A DNA stretch of 64,000 nt from NCBI RefSeq assembly GCF_012295575.1, contig NZ_CP051180.1, forward strand, positions 558,001 through 622,000, given 5' to 3'. The position numbers were made by a program, and so were the translations under genes. Positions 26,725 through 36,715 of the stretch are shown piece by piece. How positions within the stretch are numbered: position 1 is the first letter of the stretch; each line of letters opens with the position of its first letter. Below the pieces are notes generated by a model that ran no database searches, was not told the origin of the DNA, and worked only from the letters and a program-made list of their open reading frames with translations. Source of the stretch: Ferrimonas lipolytica. Lineage in GTDB: Bacteria > Pseudomonadota > Gammaproteobacteria > Enterobacterales > Shewanellaceae.

Positions 26725-27540
26725 ATGAAACGAATGCTGATTACCGCCGGGTTATTTGGGTTAGTGGCGTGTACTGCAACGTCACCTACGGGGCGCGATC
26801 AAATACTTATGTTTAGCGCTGATGAAATGAGAACCATGGGTGACCAGTCGTTTGAGCAAATTAAGCAGAAAGAGAAGATCAGCACCGATAAGGCGATTAA
26901 TGCTTATGTTCAGTGCGTGACTGCAGCACTGACCAAACCGGAGCACCTGCAAGCCATCGATGCCAGTCAAACCGAGTCTTGGGACTTGGTGGTATTTGAC
27001 TCTGACCAAGTAAATGCCTTTGCTCTGCCTGGTGGCCACATTGGTGTCTATACCGGTCTCCTAAAAGCAGCGCAAACACCGGATCAATTGGCGGCGGTTA
27101 TCGGCCATGAGATTGGTCACGTATTAGCTGATCACGGCAACGAGCAAGTATCTCGCGGTCAAGCAACTGAGATGGGCATGCAGATGATCCAAGTTGCCCT
27201 TGGTGCTACTGGTACACCCAACCAAGATATGATCATGGCTGGCTTAGGCTTAGGAGCGCAATATGGGGTGATATTGCCATTTGGCCGACAGCAAGAAAGC
27301 GAGTCGGACGTCATCGGTATTGAGTTGATGGCGCGCGCTGGATTTGACCCTGCTCAATCGATTACGTTGTGGCAAAACATGGCCAAAGCCTCTGGTGGCT
27401 CAGCCCAACCAGAATTCATGTCGACTCACCCCTCTCATGACACGCGCATTACTGAATTGAGCAATCGGCAGCCAGAGTCTCAAGCCCTTTATAAACAGGC
27501 ACAACAACAAGGTTACCGACCAAGCTGTAAAGTCCCATAA
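26725..27540 (+). CDS. M48 family metalloprotease lipoprotein
   Basis: 271 residues from ATG 26725, with AAGGAAG upstream. Signal MKRMLITAGLFG with lipobox LVAC, so it is membrane-anchored in the periplasm. Zinc motif HEIGH at 128-132, third ligand in QESESDVIGIELMARAGFDP and the ending STHPSHDTRI. It resembles the LoiP/YggG-type and BepA-like proteases that clean up outer-membrane proteins. A ten-codon upstream extension (26695) lacks support. Confidence 0.9.
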   Translation: MKRMLITAGLFGLVACTATSPTGRDQILMFSADEMRTMGDQSFEQIKQKEKISTDKAINAYVQCVTAALTKPEHLQAIDASQTESWDLVVFDSDQVNAFALPGGHIGVYTGLLKAAQTPDQLAAVIGHEIGHVLADHGNEQVSRGQATEMGMQMIQVALGATGTPNQDMIMAGLGLGAQYGVILPFGRQQESESDVIGIELMARAGFDPAQSITLWQNMAKASGGSAQPEFMSTHPSHDTRITELSNRQPESQALYKQAQQQGYRPSCKVP

Positions 27541-27620
27541 TCATTGGCTTGGCGCTGGGTAAGCGCGTTGGTTGGTGGTATTATTCGCACCTTTAAAACC
27601 CACTAAAAATGGAAAAAATG

Positions 27621-28232
27621 ATGACTTTTGAGTCTGTTGAACAGAAAGTAAGCTACGGCGTTGGCCGTCAAATGGGCGAGCAACTGGCTAGCCAGAGCTT
27701 TGAAGGCGTTGATATCGCTGCAGTACAAGCTGGTTTGGCAGATGCCATGAACGGCGTTGCGTCTGTAGTTCCAGAAGCTGATCTACAGCAAGCATTTCAG
27801 GTTATCTCTGAGCGCATGCGTGCTGAAGCTGAAGCCAAAGCTAAAGAAGCTGCTGGCGAAGGCGAAGCTTTCTTGGCAGAAAACGCTAAACGTGACGGCG
27901 TTACCGTTACCGAGTCTGGTCTGCAGATTGAGATCCTGACCCAAGGCGAAGGCGAAAAGCCTACCGCTGAGTCTACTGTTCGTTGTCACTACCACGGTAC
28001 TTTCACCGACGGTCGTGTATTCGATTCTTCTGTAGATCGTGGCGAACCAGCAGACTTCCCAGTTGGCGGTGTTATCGCTGGTTGGACTGAAGCACTGCAA
28101 ACCATGCCTGTAGGTACCAAGGTTAAGCTGGCTATTCCACACAACCTAGCTTACGGCGAGCAAGGCGCTGGTGGTGCAATTCCTCCTTTCGCAGCCCTAG
28201 TATTTGAGGTTGAATTACTGGAAATCCTGTAA
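27621..28232 (+). CDS. fklB: FKBP-type peptidyl-prolyl isomerase (FklB-like)
   Basis: Accelerates proline isomerisation. 203 residues from ATG 27621, chosen because GGAAAAA stands before it and the E. coli FklB alignment starts there (ATGs at 27609 and 27618 are alternatives). The N-terminal dimerisation helices (VSYGVGRQMGEQL) join a FKBP domain: VRCHYHGTFTDGRVFDSSVDRG (in two parts), GVIAGWTEALQTMPVG, IPHNLAYGEQGAGG and the end FEVELLEIL. No signal peptide, so cytoplasmic. Confidence 0.92.
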   Translation: MTFESVEQKVSYGVGRQMGEQLASQSFEGVDIAAVQAGLADAMNGVASVVPEADLQQAFQVISERMRAEAEAKAKEAAGEGEAFLAENAKRDGVTVTESGLQIEILTQGEGEKPTAESTVRCHYHGTFTDGRVFDSSVDRGEPADFPVGGVIAGWTEALQTMPVGTKVKLAIPHNLAYGEQGAGGAIPPFAALVFEVELLEIL

Positions 28233-28250
28233 TAGGGAATCAGTAAAAAC

Positions 28251-28276
28251 AAAGGGAAGCTTCGGCTTCCCTTTTT
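28251..28276 (+). terminator. terminator after fklB
   Basis: AAAGGGAAGC / GCTTCCCTTT stem with a stable TTCG tetraloop and T-tract. Confidence 0.9.
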
Positions 28277-28407
28277 TGTTGCCGCAGAAATGTATATAGT
28301 GCGCGAATTGACGACAGTCACACTCTAATTAAGAAGTATCGATTGAGTCACTAAGTGGTGAGTTTAATTCACCTTGGTGGCGCTAATAGATTTGTGGGGA
28401 ATGTACA

Positions 28408-29223
28408 TTGAAAAATCTTCGAGTTGCTATCGCTGGCGCCAGTGGTCGTATGGGGCGAACACTGATTGAATCGGTTATGGCGCATAAAAGCATCGAGCTA
28501 GGTGCTGCGCTGGAGCGCTCCTGTTCAACCTTAGTTGGGTGCGACGCTGGTCAGCTTGTTGGCCGTGGTACCGCCAATGTAGCGTTGGCAGCAACTATCG
28601 AAGAGGTCGCTGATGATTTCGATGTATTGATTGATTTCACCTCACCAGAATCAACCTTAGCCTATGCACAGCAGTGTAAGGCATTAGGTAAATCGATGGT
28701 GATCGGCACCACCGGTCTCAATGCAGAGCAACAGCTGCAGTTACAGCAGTTGGCTACCGAGATGCCAATCGTATTTGCGCCGAATATGGCCGTTGGCGTT
28801 AATCTTATGTTCCGCTTATTAAAGATTGCTGCCGATGTGATGGGCGAGCAATGCGATATTGAGATCCAAGAGACACATCATCGTTTTAAGAAAGATGCCC
28901 CATCGGGTACTGCGGTTAAGATGGGCGAAGTAATCGCAGCTACCTTAGGTCGTGATCTTAACGAATGCGCAGTTTATGGTCGTGAAGGTATCGAAGGCGA
29001 GCGTGACCCTAATACCATCGGCTTTGCTACCACTCGTGCCGGGGATGTGGTCGGTGAGCATACCGCGCTGTTTGCAGATATCGGTGAGCGGATAGAGATA
29101 ACCCATAAGGCGACCAGCCGGAGCACCTTTGCTAATGGTGCGTTGCGAGCCTCGCAATGGCTTATTGAAAAGCCCGCCGGTTTGTATGATATGCAGCAAG
29201 TACTCGGTTTCGAGAATAGTTAA
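28408..29223 (+). CDS. dapB: 4-hydroxy-tetrahydrodipicolinate reductase
   Basis: Lysine and diaminopimelate biosynthesis. 271 residues (E. coli 273). NAD(P) loop [12 protein letters not shown] near the start, FTSPESTL, the catalytic [15 protein letters not shown] block and [14 protein letters not shown] at the C-terminus. The start codon is TTG at 28408: GGGGA lies seven bases before it, and there is no in-frame ATG at the right place. Upstream of carA, as in enterobacteria. Confidence 0.95.
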   Translation: MKNLRVAIAGASGRMGRTLIESVMAHKSIELGAALERSCSTLVGCDAGQLVGRGTANVALAATIEEVADDFDVLIDFTSPESTLAYAQQCKALGKSMVIGTTGLNAEQQLQLQQLATEMPIVFAPNMAVGVNLMFRLLKIAADVMGEQCDIEIQETHHRFKKDAPSGTAVKMGEVIAATLGRDLNECAVYGREGIEGERDPNTIGFATTRAGDVVGEHTALFADIGERIEITHKATSRSTFANGALRASQWLIEKPAGLYDMQQVLGFENS

Positions 29224-29256
29224 ATAAAAAAGCACGCAATTAGCGTGCTTTTTTAT
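29224..29256 (+). terminator. terminator after dapB
   Basis: ATAAAAAAGCACGC / GCGTGCTTTTTTAT with a 5-base loop directly after the stop codon. Confidence 0.88.
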
Positions 29257-29392
29257 TGTGAATATATAGGCAAATGAGGTTTTCGCTGGTATAGTTCGCG
29301 GAATTTGTCAAAAATTAGCTTTTTGCATATTGCCCTGCTGCCGTAAAGGCATAGAAACCAAAAACTTATAACTTATATTGGTGGAGGTCAAG

Positions 29393-30535
29393 TTGAAACA
29401 AACTGCCCTGTTAGTGCTCCAGGACGGAACTGTTTTCCGTGGTAAATCCATAGGTGCGTTAGGAATGTCGGCCGGAGAGGTCGTTTTTAATACTTCCATG
29501 ACGGGTTACCAAGAGATATTGACCGATCCTTCTTATTCCCGCCAAATTGTTACTCTTACTTATCCCCACATTGGCAACACCGGCACCAATGCCGAAGATA
29601 CCGAATCCGCAGCGATTCACGCCATGGGCTTAGTGATCCGCGACCTTCCTGTTTTAGCTTCAAACTTCCGTAACGAACAATCCTTAAGTGACTACCTCAA
29701 ACAGCATGGTGTGGTTGGCATTGCCGACATCGACACTCGTAAGCTGACACGTATCTTGCGTGAAAAGGGAGCGCAGGCAGGTACCATTATCGCTGGCGAA
29801 GACAATGTTGAAAAAGCATTGGCTGCAGCGCAAGCCTTCCCCGGTTTGAAAGGCATGGATTTAGCCAAAGAAGTTACCGTTGATAAGCCATACCAATGGC
29901 GCCAAGGTAGCTGGAAGCTGATTGGCGGCTTGCCATCAGATACGCCTACTACTGCATTGAAGTTCAAGGTTGTTGCGTACGATTACGGCGTGAAACACAA
30001 CATTCTACGAATGCTGGTTGACCGTGGTTGCGATGTGACCGTTGTTCCTGCGCAAACCCCAGCGTCGGAAGTGTTGGCGATGCAGCCAGATGGTGTGTTC
30101 CTGTCTAACGGTCCTGGCGATCCAGAACCCTGTGATTACGCCATCAATGCTATCAGCGAAATTCTGACCACTGAGATCCCGGTATTTGGTATCTGTTTGG
30201 GTCATCAGTTGTTGGCTTTAGCCTCAGGTGCACAAACCATCAAAATGAAGTTTGGTCATCACGGTGGTAACCACCCCGTACAACAGTTGGACGACCAACG
30301 GGTAATGATCACTGCTCAAAACCATGGTTTTGCGGTTGATGAAGCCACCTTGCCTGCGTCCCTACGCGCAACTCATAAAAGTCTGTTCGACGGTTCTTTA
30401 CAAGGAATCCATCGCACCGATAAGCCAGCATTCTCATTCCAAGGGCACCCAGAGGCGAGCCCAGGGCCGCACGATGCGGCGCCATTGTTCGATCACTTTA
30501 TCGGACTGATGAATGAGTTTAAGGCCCAGAAATAA
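29393..30535 (+). CDS. carA: carbamoyl-phosphate synthase small subunit
   Basis: Glutamine amidotransferase subunit supplying ammonia to CarB for arginine and pyrimidine synthesis. 380 residues: N-terminal domain [17 protein letters not shown], then the class I amidotransferase with nucleophile C268 in [10 protein letters not shown], and [19 protein letters not shown] holding the His/Glu dyad. TTG 29393 is preferred because GGAGG stands six bases before it. The TTG at 29378 has no such site. No convincing arginine-repressor or PurR box was seen in the 130-base leader. Confidence 0.96.
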   Translation: MKQTALLVLQDGTVFRGKSIGALGMSAGEVVFNTSMTGYQEILTDPSYSRQIVTLTYPHIGNTGTNAEDTESAAIHAMGLVIRDLPVLASNFRNEQSLSDYLKQHGVVGIADIDTRKLTRILREKGAQAGTIIAGEDNVEKALAAAQAFPGLKGMDLAKEVTVDKPYQWRQGSWKLIGGLPSDTPTTALKFKVVAYDYGVKHNILRMLVDRGCDVTVVPAQTPASEVLAMQPDGVFLSNGPGDPEPCDYAINAISEILTTEIPVFGICLGHQLLALASGAQTIKMKFGHHGGNHPVQQLDDQRVMITAQNHGFAVDEATLPASLRATHKSLFDGSLQGIHRTDKPAFSFQGHPEASPGPHDAAPLFDHFIGLMNEFKAQK

Positions 30536-30553
30536 GCGCGAGAGAAGAGAACA

Positions 30554-33500
30554 ATGCCAAAACGTACCGACATAAAAAGCATCCTTATCCTTGGCGCTGG
30601 CCCAATTGTAATTGGCCAGGCCTGTGAGTTCGATTACTCTGGCGCGCAAGCGTGTAAAGCACTGCGTGAAGAGGGTTATCGCGTTATTCTGGTGAACTCT
30701 AACCCAGCCACCATCATGACCGATCCTGAGATGGCCGATGCTACTTACATCGAGCCTATTCACTGGGAAGTAGTACGCAACATTATCGCCAAAGAGCGTC
30801 CTGATGCGGTACTACCAACCATGGGCGGTCAAACCGCGCTGAACTGTGCCCTAGAGCTTGAGGCCAAAGGCGTACTGAAAGAGTTCAACGTCGAGATGAT
30901 TGGCGCCACAGCTGACGCTATCGATAAAGCGGAAGACCGTGCTCGCTTTGATAAAGCGATGAAGTCTATTGGTCTTGAGTGTCCTCGTGCAGGTATCGCT
31001 CACACCATGGAAGAGGCCAACGCGGTGCAAGCGGAAGTAGGTTTCCCTTGTATTATTCGCCCATCATTCACCATGGGTGGTAGCGGTGGTGGTATCGCTT
31101 ATAACCGTGAAGAGTTCGAAGAGATCTGTACCCGCGGTTTGGACTTGTCGCCAACCAACGAACTGTTGATCGATGAATCACTTATCGGTTGGAAAGAGTA
31201 CGAGATGGAAGTGGTGCGCGATAAGGCGGACAACTGCATCATCGTTTGTTCCATCGAAAACTTTGACCCAATGGGTATCCACACCGGTGACTCCATCACC
31301 GTTGCGCCAGCGCAAACCCTAACCGACAAAGAGTACCAGTTGATGCGTAATGCTTCGATGGCGGTACTGCGTGAGATCGGTGTTGAAACTGGTGGTTCTA
31401 ACGTGCAGTTTGGCGTATGCCCTAAGACTGGCCGTGTGGTTATTATTGAGATGAACCCACGAGTATCCCGCTCGTCGGCATTGGCTTCTAAAGCTACCGG
31501 ATTCCCAATCGCTAAGATTGCCGCCAAGTTGGCAGTTGGCTTTACCCTAGATGAGCTGCAAAACGACATCACCGGTGGAGCAACCCCAGCGTCGTTCGAA
31601 CCATCTATTGATTACGTCGTTACCAAGATTCCTCGTTTTAACTTTGAAAAGTTTGCTGGCGCTGACGACCGCCTGACCACTCAGATGAAGTCTGTTGGTG
31701 AAGTGATGGCCATCGGCCGTACCTTCCAAGAGTCGATGCAAAAAGCGTTGCGTGGACTTGAAACTGGCATGACCGGTTTTGACTCTGTCGTTGATGTGAA
31801 TGCAGTAGACTCGTTGACTAAGATCCGCCACGAACTGCAAGAAGCGGGTTGTGAGCGTGCTTGGTACATCGCCGATGCCTTCCGTGCAGGCCTGTCGATG
31901 GAAGCGATTCGTCGTATTACCAATATCGACCCCTGGTACCTAGTGCAAATCGAAGAGTTGGTTCAGCTGGAAGAGCAGGTGAAAGAGGGTGGTTTACGCT
32001 GTCTCGATTACGACTTCCTGCGCACCTTAAAACGCAAAGGCTTTGCTGATGCGCGCTTGGCTGCTCTGATTGGTGTGGCTGAGGCCGAAGTACGCAAACT
32101 GCGTCATAAGCTGAATTTGTTCCCGGTATATAAGCGTGTTGATACCTGTGCCGCTGAATTCTCTACCGATACCGCTTACATGTACTCTACCTACGAGGAT
32201 GAGTGTGAAGCGAATCCATCGGAGAAAGAGAAGATTATGGTTATCGGCGGCGGCCCTAACCGAATTGGCCAAGGCATCGAGTTTGATTACTGTTGTGTGC
32301 ACGCGGCACTGGCGATGCGCGAAGACGGTTACGAGACCATTATGGTTAACTGTAACCCTGAAACCGTATCTACCGACTACGACACTTCAGACCGTCTCTA
32401 CTTCGAACCAATTACCTTTGAAGACGTGCTTGAAATCGTCAACGTAGAGAAACCAAAGGGTGTAATTGTGCAGTACGGTGGCCAAACTCCACTGAAACTG
32501 GCTCGCGCTCTGGAAGCGGCTGGCGTCCCAATTATTGGTACCAGCCCAGATGCGATTGACCGTGCTGAAGACCGTGAGCGTTTCCAGCAAGCGGTTGAAC
32601 GTTTGGACCTGAAACAGCCAGAAAACAGCACCGTAACCGCATTGACGCAAGCTGTAACCGACGCCGAACGCATTGGTTATCCATTGGTTGTTCGCCCATC
32701 CTACGTACTGGGTGGCCGTGCCATGGAAATTGTTTACGACGAGCAAGATCTTCGCCGTTACTTTAGCGAAGCAGTAAGTGTATCCAACGAATCACCAGTG
32801 TTGCTGGATCGATTTTTGGATGACGCCACCGAAGTGGATGTCGATGTTGTGTGTGATGGCACCGATGTGGTTATCGGCGGCATCATGGAACATATCGAAC
32901 AAGCGGGTGTTCACTCTGGTGACTCTGGCTGTTCACTGCCTCCATATACCTTAAGCCAATCCATCCAAGATCAGATGCGCGAACAGTGCCGCAAACTGGC
33001 CTTAGAGTTGGGCGTTATTGGTTTGATGAACGTGCAGTTTGCAGTTAAAGACGATGTTATCTACCTGATTGAGGTGAACCCTCGTGCAGCTCGTACCGTG
33101 CCGTTTGTGTCAAAGGCAACCGGTGTTCCACTAGCGAAGATTGCCGCTCGAGTTATGGCTGGTAAATCGCTTCAAGAGCAGAACTTCACCAAGGAAGTTA
33201 TCCCGCCTTACTACTCGGTTAAAGAAGTGGTATTGCCGTTTAACAAGTTCCCTGGTGTTGACCCACTGCTTGGCCCTGAAATGCGCTCTACTGGTGAAGT
33301 AATGGGGGTGGGTGATACCTTCGCTGAGGCATACGCCAAAGCACAGCTGGGTGCCATCAAGGATGTGCCGAAAAATGGCCGTGCATTGTTGTCTGTTCGT
33401 AGCGGTGACAAACGTCGCATCGGTGACTTAGCACAGAAACTAATTGAGCTGGGTTACGAGTTAGATGCAACTCACGGCACTGCAGTGGCGTTGGGCGAAG

Positions 33501-33775
33501 CGGGCGTCAACCCTCGCTTGGTAAACAAGGTGCATGAAGGTCGTCCGCACATTCTGGATCGCATCAAGAACGGTGAATACACTTACATCGTAAATACCAC
33601 TGAAGGCCGCCAAGCAATTGAAGACTCGCGTCAATTGCGTCGAGGCGCCTTGCGTTATAAGGTGAATTACACCACCACTATGAACGCAGCATTTGCAACG
33701 TGTATGGCACATAACGCTGATGACCGTAGCAATGTAACCTCGGTACAAGAGCTGCATAAGCGCAGTTTAGGCTAA
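30554..33775 (+). CDS. carB: carbamoyl-phosphate synthase large subunit
   Basis: 1073 residues (E. coli 1073). Two ATP-grasp halves, each beginning with a GAGPIVIGQ / [10 protein letters not shown] loop, with FTMGGSGGG and YVLGGRAM in the ATP sites and the C-terminal allosteric domain ([20 protein letters not shown], quoted in full) where ornithine and UMP act in relatives. Eighteen bases after carA, with AGAGAAGAG before ATG, so one operon. Confidence 0.98.
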   Translation: MPKRTDIKSILILGAGPIVIGQACEFDYSGAQACKALREEGYRVILVNSNPATIMTDPEMADATYIEPIHWEVVRNIIAKERPDAVLPTMGGQTALNCALELEAKGVLKEFNVEMIGATADAIDKAEDRARFDKAMKSIGLECPRAGIAHTMEEANAVQAEVGFPCIIRPSFTMGGSGGGIAYNREEFEEICTRGLDLSPTNELLIDESLIGWKEYEMEVVRDKADNCIIVCSIENFDPMGIHTGDSITVAPAQTLTDKEYQLMRNASMAVLREIGVETGGSNVQFGVCPKTGRVVIIEMNPRVSRSSALASKATGFPIAKIAAKLAVGFTLDELQNDITGGATPASFEPSIDYVVTKIPRFNFEKFAGADDRLTTQMKSVGEVMAIGRTFQESMQKALRGLETGMTGFDSVVDVNAVDSLTKIRHELQEAGCERAWYIADAFRAGLSMEAIRRITNIDPWYLVQIEELVQLEEQVKEGGLRCLDYDFLRTLKRKGFADARLAALIGVAEAEVRKLRHKLNLFPVYKRVDTCAAEFSTDTAYMYSTYEDECEANPSEKEKIMVIGGGPNRIGQGIEFDYCCVHAALAMREDGYETIMVNCNPETVSTDYDTSDRLYFEPITFEDVLEIVNVEKPKGVIVQYGGQTPLKLARALEAAGVPIIGTSPDAIDRAEDRERFQQAVERLDLKQPENSTVTALTQAVTDAERIGYPLVVRPSYVLGGRAMEIVYDEQDLRRYFSEAVSVSNESPVLLDRFLDDATEVDVDVVCDGTDVVIGGIMEHIEQAGVHSGDSGCSLPPYTLSQSIQDQMREQCRKLALELGVIGLMNVQFAVKDDVIYLIEVNPRAARTVPFVSKATGVPLAKIAARVMAGKSLQEQNFTKEVIPPYYSVKEVVLPFNKFPGVDPLLGPEMRSTGEVMGVGDTFAEAYAKAQLGAIKDVPKNGRALLSVRSGDKRRIGDLAQKLIELGYELDATHGTAVALGEAGVNPRLVNKVHEGRPHILDRIKNGEYTYIVNTTEGRQAIEDSRQLRRGALRYKVNYTTTMNAAFATCMAHNADDRSNVTSVQELHKRSLG

Positions 33776-33812
33776 TCGAGTCGCGATAAAACCGAAACCG
33801 TTGCTTAAACAG

Positions 33813-33843
33813 AACGCCGGATGGGATGACCCGCCGGCGTTTT
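33813..33843 (+). terminator. terminator after carB
   Basis: AACGCCGG / CCGGCGTT stem with a 13-base loop and four T. Confidence 0.75.
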
Positions 33844-33953
33844 GCGTTTACAATTCTATCCAATAGAATGCCCACGAATTTTTCAAACCGCGGCAGCTAG
33901 TGCGAATAAATCGCGTTGGCGCGGCGTGTTTTTGTCAAAGAAAAGAGAACATT

Positions 33954-34430
33954 ATGGCTACAGCACCAATGACGGTATACGGCGCAGAAATGCTTCGTGA
34001 AGAGTTGGAACATTTGAAATTCACCAAGCGTCCAAAGATCTCTGAGGCGATCGCACAAGCTCGAGAGCTAGGCGATTTGAAGGAAAATGCTGAATATCAC
34101 GCCGCTCGTGAAGAGCAAGGCATTGCCGAAGCACGTATTCGTGACATCGAAGGCAAGTTGTCTAACGCGCAGGTGATTGACGTAACCAAGATGACGAATA
34201 ACGGCAAAGTTATTTTCGGCACCACCGTTACCTTAGTTAACGTTGCAACCGATGAAGAGGTGACTTACCGCATCGTCGGTGATGATGAAGCTGACTTCAA
34301 AAACAAACTGATTTCAGTCAATTCGCCAATGGCTCGTGCCATGATTGGTAAAGAACTGGATGACAGCGTTGTCGTTAAAGCCCCAGCCGGTGATATTGAA
34401 TACGAAGTGTTGCGCGTCGAATACATTTAA
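33954..34430 (+). CDS. greA: transcription elongation factor GreA
   Basis: Stimulates RNA polymerase to cleave backtracked transcripts. 158 residues (E. coli 158) from ATG 33954, with AAAGAGAAC upstream. The N-terminal coiled coil carries the acidic tip region [18 protein letters not shown], and the C-terminal FKBP-like domain ends [13 protein letters not shown] reading frame from 33900 adds unsupported residues. Own terminator downstream. Confidence 0.96.
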   Translation: MATAPMTVYGAEMLREELEHLKFTKRPKISEAIAQARELGDLKENAEYHAAREEQGIAEARIRDIEGKLSNAQVIDVTKMTNNGKVIFGTTVTLVNVATDEEVTYRIVGDDEADFKNKLISVNSPMARAMIGKELDDSVVVKAPAGDIEYEVLRVEYI

Positions 34431-34449
34431 ACCCGCTAAATATAAAAAG

Positions 34450-34474
34450 AAAGCTGCCAAGGGCAGCTTTTTTT
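34450..34474 (+). terminator. terminator after greA
   Basis: AAAGCTGCC / GGCAGCTTT with AAG loop and a run of T. Confidence 0.88.
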
Positions 34475-34549
34475 ATTTGCCTAATCTGAACACGGATCCA
34501 TAGCTAACCTCCTATACTTGTTAAAGGTATTTCACAATGGATGTATGAG

Positions 34550-35554
34550 ATGATTAGAACTGCATTAGCGGTCGTAATATTGGCTGCACCAACGGCATGG
34601 GCAGCTGACCCATTTACTATTCCTCAACAACAGGGTTGGAGTGGCTTTGTTGGTGGCGGTGTTGGTTATTATAGCTTGGAATCAAACTTTGTTGCCGGTA
34701 CCCGAACCTTAGAGTTAGGCGATGAAAATATTGACTCATTGAATAGCAGCGCAGATCGCAACGATGAGGTGGTGCCAGAGTTGGCGGCGGATCTTCGTTA
34801 CACCTTCTCAAACCTCAAGACTCAGGCCTATTTCGGTAACTTGGTGCAGGATCAGGTTCGACTGGATTGGACGCAACGCTTAGGTGTGCGTCACCAAACA
34901 GACAATCTGGGTATGATTGGTGCGAGTGTGCTGTTCTCAATGGTGCCGACTGAGGTGTGGGAAGATCCTTATCAATTAAAAGATCGAGATCGTACTGATC
35001 GCAGTTCAAGTGGCATCCGACTGTCTTGGGATGCCATTGCTCAATCGCCATTTGGTATGGATGTAAGTTATCGCGAGATTGAGATCGATACCGAACGCTC
35101 TGGCCGATCGTTGCCGCTATCTAGCGCTGAAGTAGACTCTCTCGACCGTGAGGGTAACAGTCGCCGAGTACAGGTTTATGGCCGTTGGATAGTTGATGGA
35201 CAACACATCTTTATCCCTGCGGTTTCCCATACTGACCGTGATCTAGACGGCTCAGCGGAGAAGGGCAGTAGTTCTGGTGTCCAGATGAGTTACGCCTACA
35301 TTCAACCTAAGTTTACCCAAACATTCAGTGGCTACTTTGGTAAACGGGATTATGACAACCAGAATCCTATTTATGGCAAGAAAGCGGATGCAGATGAGTT
35401 TGGTTTAACCAGTATTACTTTCGTTAAAGACATATTTGGTTGGCAAAAATACGATTTACGAGTGACTGCCAGTTATGTCGAGTCAGACTCTGACCTTAAC
35501 TTCTTTGATTCGAAGATGTTTGGCTTAAGCTTCGATGTGCTTTATCAAATCTAA
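34550..35554 (+). CDS. DUF2860 family outer membrane protein
   Basis: 334 residues with signal peptide MIRTALAVVILAAPTAWA and mature start ADPFTIPQQQGWSGFVGGG, the hallmark of DUF2860 proteins found in Shewanella and Vibrio. Alternating hydrophobic strands and a C-terminal aromatic pattern (MFGLSFDVLYQI) fit a beta-barrel. ATG 34550 is preferred over 34541 because it starts the signal peptide directly and has GGA eight bases before it. Function unknown. Single-gene unit between two terminators. Confidence 0.82.
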   Translation: MIRTALAVVILAAPTAWAADPFTIPQQQGWSGFVGGGVGYYSLESNFVAGTRTLELGDENIDSLNSSADRNDEVVPELAADLRYTFSNLKTQAYFGNLVQDQVRLDWTQRLGVRHQTDNLGMIGASVLFSMVPTEVWEDPYQLKDRDRTDRSSSGIRLSWDAIAQSPFGMDVSYREIEIDTERSGRSLPLSSAEVDSLDREGNSRRVQVYGRWIVDGQHIFIPAVSHTDRDLDGSAEKGSSSGVQMSYAYIQPKFTQTFSGYFGKRDYDNQNPIYGKKADADEFGLTSITFVKDIFGWQKYDLRVTASYVESDSDLNFFDSKMFGLSFDVLYQI

Positions 35555-35558
35555 GCGC

Positions 35559-35597
35559 AACAAAAAAGGGAGAGGCATAAGCCTCTCCCTTTTTGTT
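35559..35597 (+). terminator. bidirectional terminator between DUF2860 gene and yhbY
   Basis: AACAAAAAAGGGAGAGGC paired with GCCTCTCCCTTTTTGTT (one A unpaired), loop ATAA; serves both convergent genes. Confidence 0.88.
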
Positions 35598-35616
35598 CCA
35601 GCAGCTAGCGTTAGGA

Positions 35617-35919
35617 TTAACGTGCTTTAGGAACTTCAATTTTGCGCTCAGGCGTTGCACGATACAGAACCTGGATGTGGCCAATGGTCTGCACTTCAAC
35701 GGCTTTGGTTTCGCGAACGATAGCGGCCATGATGGCCTTCTTCTCTTCGCGGTCTTCACTAGAAACCTTCACCTTGATCAGCTCATGGTGATCCAGTGCA
35801 AGTTCAACTTCCGCTAGTACGCCTTCGGTTAGGCCATTAGCGCCAAGCATTACCACAGGCTTAAGCTTGTGGGCTAGGCCTTTAAGGAACTGCTTTTGTT
35901 TTGTGGTCAATTGGCTCAT
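35617..35919 (-). CDS. yhbY: YhbY family ribosome assembly RNA-binding protein (CRM domain)
   Basis: 100 residues (E. coli 97). MSQLTTKQKQFLKGLAHKLKPVVMLGANGLTEGVLAEVELALDHHELIKVK is the CRM fold start (residues 1-51), with the GANG loop that mimics a GxxG RNA-binding motif. It associates with pre-50S particles in E. coli. Divergent from rlmE, itself a 23S methyltransferase, as in E. coli. Confidence 0.94.
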   Translation of the reverse strand: MSQLTTKQKQFLKGLAHKLKPVVMLGANGLTEGVLAEVELALDHHELIKVKVSSEDREEKKAIMAAIVRETKAVEVQTIGHIQVLYRATPERKIEVPKAR

Positions 35920-35945
35920 TTGGGCACTCTTTTTGACGTTGGGGA

Positions 35946-35974
35946 CTTGAAAAGCGGCTATTCTAGCCTCATAT
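35946..35974 (+). promoter_or_regulatory. sigma-32 promoter of rlmE-ftsH
   Basis: CTTGAAA (35946-35952), 14-base spacer, CCTCATAT (35967-35974; one change from CCCCATnT). rlmE-ftsH is a known heat-shock unit in E. coli. Confidence 0.7.
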
Positions 35975-36043
35975 CGCCAGTAATTCTATTTTCTTACCAT
36001 ACTGAATGCAGTATTGGTGGCCACAAAGGGGTAGCCACAAGGC

Positions 36044-36673
36044 ATGAGCAAGAAAAAACATTCGGCCAGTTCCAAGCGTTGGCTTACAGAACATTTTGAT
36101 GATCACTACGTAAAGAAAGCACAGAAGCAGGGTTTACGTTCCCGTGCCATCTTTAAGTTAGAAGAGATCCAGCTAAAAGATAAATTGCTCAAACCTAAAA
36201 TGTCGGTAGTCGATCTTGGTGCAGCTCCTGGTGGCTGGTCTCAGTTCGCCGTGGAACAAGTAGGCTTGGACGGCATGGTTATCGCTTGTGATATTTTGCC
36301 GATGGACCCAATCGCTGGCGTCGACTTCTTGGAAGGCGACTTTCGTGAAGAAGCGGTGTTAAATGCATTATTAAATCGTGTTGGTGACAACAAGATTGAC
36401 GTAGTGATGTCGGACATGGCGCCGAACTTTTCGGGTACCGATGGTGTCGACCAACCTAGAGCGATGTATTTGGTCGAGTTAGCGTTCGATATGTGCCATC
36501 AAGTGTTAGCCAAAGGTGGTGCATTTGTGGTCAAAGTTTTTCAGGGCGAAGGCTTTGATCAGTACCTGCAAGACGTACGTAACAGTTTTACCAGCGTAAA
36601 AATTCGTAAACCGGACAGTTCACGTGCTCGTTCTCGTGAAGTCTACATTGTGGCTAGCGGTTACAAAGGGTAA
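36044..36673 (+). CDS. rlmE: 23S rRNA 2'-O-methyltransferase RlmE (FtsJ/RrmJ)
   Basis: Methylates U2552 of 23S rRNA using S-adenosylmethionine. 209 residues (E. coli 209). A basic N-terminus ([24 protein letters not shown], residues 1-24), SAM site [25 protein letters not shown] and [13 protein letters not shown] carry the K-D-K-E catalytic tetrad. ATG 36044 is preceded by AAGGC. 42 bases upstream of ftsH, and read from the sigma-32 promoter. Confidence 0.96.
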   Translation: MSKKKHSASSKRWLTEHFDDHYVKKAQKQGLRSRAIFKLEEIQLKDKLLKPKMSVVDLGAAPGGWSQFAVEQVGLDGMVIACDILPMDPIAGVDFLEGDFREEAVLNALLNRVGDNKIDVVMSDMAPNFSGTDGVDQPRAMYLVELAFDMCHQVLAKGGAFVVKVFQGEGFDQYLQDVRNSFTSVKIRKPDSSRARSREVYIVASGYKG

Positions 36674-36715
36674 GCTAGCCCTTAGTAAACCAAGGAATTT
36701 GTGAGGTTATATCCC

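Noticed and set aside
29257-29392. Arginine-repressor box before carA (TGAATATATAGGCA)
   Set aside because: Only one half of the dyad matches; the second half lacks ATTCA, so it is no better than chance in A+T-rich DNA.
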